Assembly (NCBI GenBank): GCA_046732975.1
Contig: JBKPOG010000155.1
Location: 1 to 9,438 of the forward strand
Length of the DNA stretch: 9,438 nucleotides
Origin: JAMXLO01 sp046732975
Lineage (GTDB): Bacteria; Pseudomonadota; Alphaproteobacteria; Acetobacterales; Acetobacteraceae
Direction of reading: 5' to 3'
The notes below the pieces were generated by a model that was not told the DNA's origin, made no database searches, and saw nothing but the letters and a program-made list of their open reading frames with translations. Within the stretch, counting starts at the first letter, position 1. Every line of letters starts with the position of its first letter. Position numbers and translations under genes: made by a program. Positions 1 to 5,845 of the stretch are shown piece by piece.

Positions 1-151
1 GCCGCAATCGCGCTGCCTCAACGGCCCCCTGCAAAGACACATCATCGCACGGGTGGGCAATGGCCACCTTGATCGTGGGTAAAGCCTGGGCAGCGTTGAC
101 CAGCCGCTCATATTTCTCGTGCGCTATCGGAGAGCCCGCCGATTCAGGCAT
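1..151 (-). CDS. pta: Phosphate acetyltransferase, N-terminal fragment (cut by window edge)
   Basis: Only the first 50 codons are in the window; the gene runs off the left end. The translation begins MPESAGSPIAHEKYERL and continues with a stretch containing KVAIAHPCDD and GAVEAA, which I recognise as the N-terminus of the phosphate acetyl/butyryl transferase family in the form found in alphaproteobacteria (often named bifunctional enoyl-CoA hydratase/phosphate acetyltransferase). The enzyme interconverts acetyl-CoA and acetyl phosphate in the cytoplasm, normally feeding an acetate kinase. The ATG (151-149) overlaps the stop of the DUF3141 gene by 8 bases (ATGCCTGA), and a GAGG sits 6 bases upstream of it, so translation is probably coupled. 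An acetate kinase gene is expected beyond the left edge, but this cannot be seen. The catalytic region is outside the window, so the call rests on the N-terminus and on context. Confidence 0.8.
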   Translation of the reverse strand, partial: MPESAGSPIAHEKYERLVNAAQALPTIKVAIAHPCDDVSLQGAVEAARLR

Positions 152-2318
152 GTTCAGCCTCGGTCTTGCTTACCTTGGTGGCGTTGGTCGCTAATATCGC
201 CTCGATCTGCTTCAGACGGCGCTTGCCCTCGTTTGACATTTCACTGCGGGCTGCAAAGACCCGATGCAGCATCTCCAGCGCCGTCTTCCGCGCTCCGGCA
301 TCGCTGCCAAGCAGCTTCGGCAAGCTGCTGACGGCGCGGTCCTGATCCAGGCATACCAACAGATATTGTTGCCGCACCATCTCTTTGAACTGAGCCAGGC
401 TCATCTGCTTCTCGGCAGGACGTGAGGCATGGATCATCTTCAGCACTGAGAACCCGCGCTCATCGATGCTGCCCTCGGGCATACGGATATAGATCAAGGC
501 CCGCATGGCAGCCTCCGTTATGCCGCCAACCTCGAACTGCTTTTCCAGTTCGGCGCGCAGTCGGGCGATATCTGCCTCGCGGACCAAATCGCGTTCGATC
601 CGGTGGTGAGCGGTTTGCGGGCCGCCAAGCCCGACCAGCGCCTGCAGCCATGGCGAGCCATACGCATTCAGGAATACTGCTTCGGTCATCGAATCACGCA
701 ACTCGCCAAAACTGTGCAGGCAGGTTGTGATCCACGACGAAGCTGCCTGCTCCATGGCCAGCCACGGATTGTCGGCACTGACGGGCAGCCGTGACGAACG
801 CACCGATTGAGCTAGTCCCTTGACCGGCGCCATGAACGGGTTCCGGTCGGAGAACATTGCAAAGCGGAGGCGGTTCGGATGAACCGCTCGGGACGCCTCC
901 GCCATCGGTTCCGTCATCGACATCCGAATCGCCGGAGCAACCATGCTCTCGTAGAGCCCCCGGTTGATCTCCGATACGCGCGCGACTGTAGCAAAGCGCT
1001 TATCATCGGCCGCGTCGTTGGTCCCCAATGCTCGGATGTGGTCCAGCGTGCGGGCTTCCAGGCGGAACAGGTACTTGCCGTCGACCAGGTTGCGATTGAC
1101 GGTATTCTCGTCGACCTCGGTGATGACCGCCTCATACAGGCCCGGCGGCAGAGCATCGATCAATTCGATGCAGGAAACGAACTCACCATGTTCCTTAGTT
1201 GCGACCTTGCCAGAGACAAAAATGCCAAGATGACCGATGCTCTGATGCATCGTGTAGACGATGGTCTGGCCGTTCTCGACGATCTCCCGTTCATGGTCAT
1301 AGAGGTCGAGGATCCAGCCCAGGGCCTGTTGCGGTGGCGTGATGTTGTCGCCCCAGGAGCAGAACACGATGATGGGCGCAGTGATATTGCGCAGATCGAC
1401 GCGCACACCGTCTGATGTGTGGAGTTGGCCGGTCGATAGCCGGTTGCCGACGAACAGATTGTCGGCGATCCACTGCATTTCCTCGGCATTCAACAGGACC
1501 GGACTGCCCCACCAGGTTTCGAAGTCCAGGAACCGCTCAGCTTCGGTATCTACCTTCGAGTAGACATTGTACGCTTTGGTCCAATAGGTGTTGGCCGGAT
1601 TGAGTGACTCGAAGTTGGCGACCAGATTGGCGCCGTCGAAGATGCCGTTGCCCAGGTCACCGGACAACGCCGTGAGCCAGGTGCCACCCAGCATAGCGCC
1701 GAGATATCGCATAGGATTTTTGCCGCGTACGCCCGCCCAATACGACAGCGGCGAGCCGGCCAGCATGATCGGTCCCATCAGGGTGGGCTTGATCGCCGCC
1801 GTCATCATGATCTGCCAGCCGGCCTGACAGTTGGCGATCACCACAGGTTTGCCGTCAGCGTTCGGGTGGCGGGCTGCCACCTCTTCGATGAAGGTTGCCT
1901 CGGCGCGACAGACATCCTCGATCGTCTGACCCGGGATCGGCTTAGGCAGAAATCCGATGAAGTAGCAGGGATGCCCGGCTGCCAGGGCAACGCCAATCTC
2001 GCTCTCTTGCTTCATCCCGCCTATGCCAGGACCGTGGCCGGCTCGCGGATCCACCACCACGACAGGTGCCTTCGTCGGGTCGATCTTCGTCCCTTCCCTC
2101 GGGATGACGCGGACAAGCGCATAGTTCACCGGGCGGGCGAGCGTACGACCGTCGCGAATAAGCTCGACCTTGAAGCTGAGGACGTGCGGCACCTCCTTCG
2201 CGCTGTGTTCAAGGTAGATATTGCCGCGCTCCCGCAGCACATCGAGGAACAGGATCGAACGCTGCCAAGCGTCCTGCCAGTATTCCTGAACCGCGTCGAA
2301 GCCAGGCCACATCTGCAT
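144..2318 (-). CDS. DUF3141 alpha/beta-hydrolase, PHA-synthase-like
   Basis: A 724-residue protein of the DUF3141 family, distantly related to class I poly(3-hydroxyalkanoate) synthases. The alpha/beta-hydrolase core spans roughly residues 80-370. It has a lipase-box-like NCQAGW with Cys164 as likely nucleophile, SWGDNITPP with Asp324 matching the PhaC catalytic aspartate region, and GHLGIF with His363 as likely base. Cysteine in place of serine is the PhaC signature. The N-terminal segment (YWQDAWQRS, about 13-21) and a C-terminal region of about 250 residues lie outside the core. No signal peptide is visible, so it is cytoplasmic. The substrate is not known; acyl-CoA or polyester chemistry is inferred. 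The start at 2318 follows GGGGAG by 6 bases. It overlaps the phosphate acetyltransferase start by 8 bases, so the two are co-transcribed. A perfect FNR/FixK box lies about 140 bases upstream, suggesting low-oxygen control. Family assignment is firm, function is not. Confidence 0.9.
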   Translation of the reverse strand: MQMWPGFDAVQEYWQDAWQRSILFLDVLRERGNIYLEHSAKEVPHVLSFKVELIRDGRTLARPVNYALVRVIPREGTKIDPTKAPVVVVDPRAGHGPGIGGMKQESEIGVALAAGHPCYFIGFLPKPIPGQTIEDVCRAEATFIEEVAARHPNADGKPVVIANCQAGWQIMMTAAIKPTLMGPIMLAGSPLSYWAGVRGKNPMRYLGAMLGGTWLTALSGDLGNGIFDGANLVANFESLNPANTYWTKAYNVYSKVDTEAERFLDFETWWGSPVLLNAEEMQWIADNLFVGNRLSTGQLHTSDGVRVDLRNITAPIIVFCSWGDNITPPQQALGWILDLYDHEREIVENGQTIVYTMHQSIGHLGIFVSGKVATKEHGEFVSCIELIDALPPGLYEAVITEVDENTVNRNLVDGKYLFRLEARTLDHIRALGTNDAADDKRFATVARVSEINRGLYESMVAPAIRMSMTEPMAEASRAVHPNRLRFAMFSDRNPFMAPVKGLAQSVRSSRLPVSADNPWLAMEQAASSWITTCLHSFGELRDSMTEAVFLNAYGSPWLQALVGLGGPQTAHHRIERDLVREADIARLRAELEKQFEVGGITEAAMRALIYIRMPEGSIDERGFSVLKMIHASRPAEKQMSLAQFKEMVRQQYLLVCLDQDRAVSSLPKLLGSDAGARKTALEMLHRVFAARSEMSNEGKRRLKQIEAILATNATKVSKTEAEHA

Positions 2319-2452
2319 TGTTTGCTCCCCGCTGCTGTGCTGTGGGTCTGCCCCAGGGCTAGTACTGAAACAAATGACAATTCCGCTTCAATGTCCGAAG
2401 CGTCAGATCTCATTCAGATCCGGCATAACTCCACCAAGCCCACCGCACCGCA

Positions 2453-2466
2453 TTGATCTGGATCAA
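2453..2466. promoter_or_regulatory. FNR/FixK-type anaerobic box
   Basis: TTGATCTGGATCAA is a perfect match to the TTGAT-N4-ATCAA consensus bound by FNR/FixK/Anr-type regulators. It lies in the 249-base gap between the end of the polyphosphate kinase gene and the start of the DUF3141 gene, centred about 141 bases from the DUF3141 ATG. The only start codon it can serve nearby is DUF3141 on the minus strand. With the usual class II spacing (centre at -41.5) transcription would begin near 2418, leaving a leader of about 100 bases. The -10 candidate at that spacing (AGTTAT, 2430-2425) is poor, so the start site is uncertain. Confidence 0.8.
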
Positions 2467-2567
2467 CCCCGTTGGTCCTGTGCTGGAGTCAGGACGGGAT
2501 GCGTCAGTCCAGCGTCCGCCGCCTCCCGCCGTCGCGCAGTACATCGAGCCGCGTGGCATCGTTTGCG

Positions 2568-3413
2568 TCAGCTGGACGGCCAGGTCAACTCGGGGACACG
2601 CTTGTAAGCGTAGTCCGGCTCCTTGTAGCCATGCGCCTTCTGCCGGTCCGGCAGCTTGGTCTTTTCGCGCGGCAGGTTCTCGTAGGGAATATGCTTCAGC
2701 AGGTGCGTGATCACATTCAGCCGCGCCCGCTTCTTGTCGTCAGAATGCACCACGTACCACGGCGCCCACGGCGTATCGGTGGCCTGGAACATTTCGTCGC
2801 GTGCACGCGAATAGTCATACCATCGGCTGTATGACTTCAGGTCCATCGGCGACAGCTTCCAGATCTTGCGTCCGTCGTCGATGCGGGCCTCCAGCCGTCG
2901 GGTCTGTTCCTCCTCACTGACCTCCAGCCAGTATTTCAGCAGGATGATCCCTGATTCGACCATCGCCCTTTCGGTCAGAGGCGCAAGTTGTAGGAAGCGC
3001 TTCGCCTGCTCGTCGGTGCAGAAGCCCATCACGCGCTCGACGCCGGCGCGGTTGTACCAGCTGCGGTCGAAGATGGCGATTTCGCCCGCCGCCGGGAAGT
3101 GCCGAATGTAGCGCTGCACGTACATTTGCGATTTCTCGCGTTCGGTCGGCGCCGGCAGCGCGACGACGCGGAATATGCGCGGGCTAACCCGCTCGGTGAT
3201 CGCCTTGATAGTGCCGCCCTTGCCGGCGCCGTCACGTCCCTCGAAGACGATGCAGACCTTCAGGCCCTTATGGACGACCCATTGCTGCAGCTTGACCAAC
3301 CCGACATGCAGTCTGGCGAGTTCGCGTTCATAGTCCTTGCCCTTCAACTTCCCGTTCGTCGCGACCGCACTGTCGCTGGTTTCGGACTTTTTCGCCTTCT
3401 TAGCTGCCCTCAT
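2568..3413 (-). CDS. ppk2: Polyphosphate kinase 2, class I
   Basis: A 281-residue cytoplasmic kinase of the PPK2 family, which transfers phosphate between polyphosphate and nucleoside diphosphates (class I members mostly NDP to NTP, or the reverse). The Walker A loop is FEGRDGAGKGG at residues 58-68 with Lys65. The Walker B-like motif DRSWYNRAGVERVMGF at 116-131 is characteristic of PPK2. A lid region follows (about 135-185), and the motifs KIWKLSPMD, RWYDYSRARDEMF and APWYVV (184-222) are typical of the class I one-domain form. Length is normal for single-domain PPK2. The basic N-terminal tail (residues 1-26) is variable in the family. The ATG overlaps the stop of a competing upstream reading frame (TAATG), with GGGGA about 10 bases ahead. 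It follows the small gene at 3718-3445 and precedes DUF3141, separated by 249 bases. Whether it shares a promoter with the small gene is not shown. Confidence 0.95.
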   Translation of the reverse strand: MRAAKKAKKSETSDSAVATNGKLKGKDYERELARLHVGLVKLQQWVVHKGLKVCIVFEGRDGAGKGGTIKAITERVSPRIFRVVALPAPTEREKSQMYVQRYIRHFPAAGEIAIFDRSWYNRAGVERVMGFCTDEQAKRFLQLAPLTERAMVESGIILLKYWLEVSEEEQTRRLEARIDDGRKIWKLSPMDLKSYSRWYDYSRARDEMFQATDTPWAPWYVVHSDDKKRARLNVITHLLKHIPYENLPREKTKLPDRQKAHGYKEPDYAYKRVPELTWPSS

Positions 3414-3444
3414 TACACAAATTCCCCGCCCAGTGCTTCCATGC

Positions 3445-3718
3445 TTATGCTTCCAGGGCGCTCTTCGGCCAGGTGAAAAACCGGCCGATATCGCCCGGCT
3501 TCAGGTTCTGTCTCCAGTACTCGTACACCTTGCGGACTCCGGCCGGCATGGTCAGCAGCCAATTGGGCTCCTCGGAGGAAAACATCAGCTCGCTCTCGCC
3601 ACGATCGAACGAGCGCCTGATGCAGTTGCTCGGCGGCTTCCTGGTTGCTGCGCCGCCGCGCATTGCGTTTTGCAAAAAACCCGGCGACCGACAGGTTCAG
3701 ACCTGACGCCTCCGTCAT
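3445..3718 (-). pseudogene. Small unrecognised gene, apparently frameshifted
   Basis: Two overlapping minus-strand frames seem to be halves of one gene. The first starts at 3718, has GGGAGG 9 bases upstream, and gives MTEASGLNLSVAGFFAK followed by a basic helix-like stretch ending near VRSWRE. After about 3595 this frame loses its G/C third-position bias. The frame one base on then carries SELMFSSEEPNWLLTMP and VRKVYEYWRQNLKPGDIG with strong third-position G/C, ending in TAA at 3447-3445. Removing one base in TGGCGAGAGCGAGC (about 3589-3602) joins them into a 90-residue protein. I do not recognise the family. It lies 31 bases upstream of the polyphosphate kinase start, so the intact form was probably co-transcribed with it. 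The alternatives are a sequencing error, a recent mutation, or two real separate short ORFs (3718-3413 and 3675-3445). A frameshift is inferred, not proved. Confidence 0.55.
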
Positions 3719-3814
3719 GGCAGTTGTCCTCCCGATCGGAATGTCAGGGGACGATTAGCCGGACCGCCGGGAGGTCGCCTTGATCCAAGTCTACCTGCCT
3801 TCACGGAAGCGTCA

Positions 3815-4180
3815 CTAGGAGCCGAGTTTCCAGCCGTCCTGTGTCTTGCACCATGTCAGCGTCCGGTCTCGCTCTGAACGTGGGCCGGGGACCACTAGGC
3901 CGTAGTGCATCACCCGGCATGCCAGGCCATGTCGCTTGGTCGCGGTCCCGGCCGTGACAGTTCCATTGGCACCCGACTTGGGATTGCTCCATGTCTCCTT
4001 GGCGCCGGCCGCGAGCCCAGGCCGGTCCAGGAGTCGATTTGTGGCCTCGGTGAGCGCCGCGATGTCATCCGCATTCAAAGGTGTCGCGCGGGTCCCGCGG
4101 AACGGGTTGATCTGCGCGGAGGCAGGCTGCGACAGGCAGGCGACAATCATCAGCAGGGGCAGCAGTCGGGACAGAGTCAT
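3815..4180 (-). CDS. Secreted surface-antigen-type protein (17 kDa antigen/RT0821 family domain)
   Basis: A 121-residue exported protein. Residues 1-22 form a signal peptide with a hydrophobic core (LLPLLMIVACL) and a probable cleavage after PASA, before Gln23. There is no lipobox. The C-terminal half has ETWSNPKSGANGTVT (62-76), then Cys88 and Cys111 in ACR and WCKTQDGWKL. This pattern of W-x-N-x-x-SG-x-x-G, CR and C-x-x-x-D-G-W matches the C-terminal domain of 17 kDa surface antigen/RT0821-Lpp0805-type proteins. The glycine-zipper segment usual in that family is missing, so it is a short version. The two cysteines may form a disulfide in the periplasm. The start has GGAG 8 bases upstream. 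It is divergent from the CBS gene across a 138-base gap with an FNR/FixK box, and it is 96 bases ahead of the small frameshifted gene. The role is unknown. Confidence 0.7.
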   Translation of the reverse strand: MTLSRLLPLLMIVACLSQPASAQINPFRGTRATPLNADDIAALTEATNRLLDRPGLAAGAKETWSNPKSGANGTVTAGTATKRHGLACRVMHYGLVVPGPRSERDRTLTWCKTQDGWKLGS

Positions 4181-4221
4181 CGGCTTCTCCGGGTTCGCCG
4201 GGACATGATCCTATCTGCCCG

Positions 4222-4235
4222 TTGATTTCAATCAA
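4222..4235 (+). promoter_or_regulatory. FNR/FixK-type anaerobic box upstream of the CBS gene
   Basis: TTGATTTCAATCAA is a second perfect TTGAT-N4-ATCAA site, in the divergent gap between the surface-antigen gene and the CBS gene. Its centre (4228.5) is 41.5 bases from a predicted start at about 4270, the classic class II activator position for the CBS gene. On the minus strand the same geometry would give a leader of only about 6 bases without the ribosome binding site, so activation of the surface-antigen gene from this position is unlikely, though repression is possible. Confidence 0.85.
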
Positions 4236-4256
4236 AGGCGCATGGGCTGAAACTGT

Positions 4257-4262
4257 GCTAAT
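4257..4262 (+). promoter_or_regulatory. Candidate -10 element for the CBS gene
   Basis: GCTAAT matches TATAAT at four of six positions including the last four, with a TG two bases before it. It lies 21 bases after the end of the FNR/FixK box, where an activator-dependent promoter is expected to have it, and predicts transcription from about 4269-4270. No good -35 is present, which fits a promoter depending on the box. This is inferred from spacing alone. Confidence 0.5.
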
Positions 4263-4318
4263 GGCAGCGAGACTGGGGGCGGTCATGGCCCCTCGGCCTG
4301 GACCATGGGGACGAAGCA

Positions 4319-4882
4319 ATGCTTGAAGAAGCCATCTACACGGCGGCGGACCTGATGACGCGAGACGTGGCCGTGGCACATCCGGAGATGTCGTTGCTGG
4401 ATGCGGTGAAGCTGTTGGCACATCGGCACATCAGCGGGATGCCGGTGGTTGACGATGCCGGCACCATCGTCGGCATGCTGAGCGAGGGCGACCTGGTGCG
4501 CTGGCATGAGGGCTACACTGAGCGGCAGGCGCGCTGGCTAGACATGCTGGCCGAGGGTCACGATCTTGCGCCGGAGTTCATGCACGGCATTCAGGAGCAG
4601 CACCGCAAGGTGAAAATGGTAATGTCGCGAGGTGCGAAGACGGTCACCGAGGACATGCCGGCACGCGAGATTGCGCGCCTGATGTATGCCAACAACATCA
4701 AGCGAGTGCCGGTGGTACGCGACGGCAAGCTGGTCGGCATCGTGGCACGATCGGACTTGGTGCGCGCACTTGCCCAGAAGCTCGAGGAAATGCCGGGGGG
4801 ACCGACCACGCAGCGTCAATCGGTGGATGAGGCCCTGCGGCGCAGACGAGAAGAGCCCGGTCGCCCTTCTACTGCTCGGTGA
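4319..4882 (+). CDS. Tandem CBS-domain protein
   Basis: A 187-residue cytoplasmic protein made almost entirely of two CBS domains, at about residues 10-62 (DLMTRDVAVAHPE, HISGMPVVDDAGTIVGMLSEGDLVR) and 98-152 (VMSRGAKTVTEDM, IKRVPVVRDGKLVGIVARSDLVRAL). The linker (63-97) is long and charged. CBS pairs bind adenosyl ligands such as AMP, ATP or S-adenosylmethionine and act as energy sensors or regulators; which ligand or partner applies here cannot be seen. The C-terminal tail is basic and probably disordered. The start follows GGGGA by 7 bases. It is the only plus-strand gene in the window, with an FNR/FixK box and -10 upstream, so induction at low oxygen is likely. Its last 14 bases overlap the end of the convergent DUF2950 gene. 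Such stand-alone CBS proteins are common in low-oxygen and stress regulons, which fits the neighbouring polyphosphate and acetyl-phosphate genes. Confidence 0.92.
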   Translation: MLEEAIYTAADLMTRDVAVAHPEMSLLDAVKLLAHRHISGMPVVDDAGTIVGMLSEGDLVRWHEGYTERQARWLDMLAEGHDLAPEFMHGIQEQHRKVKMVMSRGAKTVTEDMPAREIARLMYANNIKRVPVVRDGKLVGIVARSDLVRALAQKLEEMPGGPTTQRQSVDEALRRRREEPGRPSTAR

Positions 4883-5834
4883 CGTCGACGCGCGTCCAGC
4901 TCAGGTCGGGATCGAACTGCGCGATCGCCGGCGCCACGCGCGCAGTCTCGGTGCCAAGGTCCTTCTGAAAGACCACGCCGTCCTGATTGACCATGAACGA
5001 CATGATTCCTGAGGACCCATAGCTCGAAGGCCAGGCGATCAGCGCGAAGCCCTTGGTCATGCGGCCAGACTGCACATAGTTAATCGCACCACTCGGCGCG
5101 TCGGGTCCTTGCGACTTCAGGATGCGAAAATAGTAACCCTGGTACGGGATGGGCTTGCCGCCCACGAGTGCGCCAGGAGCGGGATAGCCCTCGTCCTGCG
5201 CCTGATCCACCAGGGGCCCGAATGGACTCTCGGCGCTCCCTGCGGCCACAGGCCAATAGAGCCCGTCCTGACGGCCAGCGGTACTGATCAACCGCTGCGC
5301 GTAGACGCCCGTTCCGGTCTGCTGCTTCATCAGGTCGAAATATTCCTTCTGCGCCTCGACGTAGGTCAGCATCACCCGGATTGCGGCCAGTTCGTTGCGC
5401 CCGATCCGCCGATCGATGATCTCCTGCGCCCCGGCCCTGGTGTCGAAGTGCCACCGGCCGTCGGCCTGCACGATCGGGATCGGTAGCGGCCAGTCGTCCG
5501 CTCCGACATCGAGCTCCGCGTGATCGGGCCCATCCTTTGCCAGCTGATGCTTCTCGTCATAGGCAGCGGCGAACCGACGCTGCTGCTCTGCATCGGCGTA
5601 GCGATCGCCGGTCGACAGCAGCTTTTCGCTGTCGGGCCCAAGGATCGCGCGCAGCGCAGCCGTGTCGTGAGTGCGAGTGGCTGAGGCGAGCGCGGCCGCC
5701 GCTTCTTCCGGCGAAGCATAGGTCCGCTGCGCCGGCGCTTGTGCGTGCGCGACGCCCTGGGCGAGCAGCAGCCACATAAACCCAGCTAGGCTGGCGCCGC
5801 CCGCCCGCAAGACAGACCAAGTCCCAATGTTCAT
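4869..5834 (-). CDS. DUF2950 exported protein
   Basis: A secreted protein of the DUF2950 family, function unknown. Family features are ASPEEAAAAL near the mature N-terminus, a WPLPIPIVQADGRWHFD segment, then GYYFRILKSQGP, GRMTKGFALIAWP and GIMSFMVNQDGVVFQKDLG toward the C-terminus, which make the assignment firm. An N-terminal signal peptide ends in GVAHA before Gln-Ala-Pro, so the protein is periplasmic. I chose the ATG at 5834 because a purine-rich AGAGGGGG ends 4 bases before it. An in-frame ATG at 5849, overlapping the DUF3300 stop as ATGA, would add five residues and is a real alternative. It is the last gene of the minus-strand block and follows DUF3300 directly, a pairing I recall from other proteobacteria. 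The stop is TAG, inside the end of the convergent CBS gene; no terminator hairpin is visible. Confidence 0.9.
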   Translation of the reverse strand: MNIGTWSVLRAGGASLAGFMWLLLAQGVAHAQAPAQRTYASPEEAAAALASATRTHDTAALRAILGPDSEKLLSTGDRYADAEQQRRFAAAYDEKHQLAKDGPDHAELDVGADDWPLPIPIVQADGRWHFDTRAGAQEIIDRRIGRNELAAIRVMLTYVEAQKEYFDLMKQQTGTGVYAQRLISTAGRQDGLYWPVAAGSAESPFGPLVDQAQDEGYPAPGALVGGKPIPYQGYYFRILKSQGPDAPSGAINYVQSGRMTKGFALIAWPSSYGSSGIMSFMVNQDGVVFQKDLGTETARVAPAIAQFDPDLSWTRVDVTEQ

Positions 5835-5845
5835 CGAGCCCCCTC

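Noticed and set aside
879..1415. 178-residue plus-strand ORF opposite the DUF3141 gene
   Set aside because: It lies wholly antisense to a well-recognised gene, shows no family features and is explained by high GC content.
1866..2456. 196-residue plus-strand ORF over the start of the DUF3141 gene
   Set aside because: It is antisense to the real gene, has no ribosome binding site of note and no recognisable domain.
2475..2495. Inverted repeat GTCCTG-N9-CAGGAC downstream of ppk2
   Set aside because: The stem is only 6 bases with a 9-base loop and no T-run on either strand, so it is not a convincing terminator.
3775..3790. ATCAA half-site (minus strand) upstream of the small frameshifted gene, as a third FNR/FixK box
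   Set aside because: Only one half matches; the other half does not resemble TTGAT.
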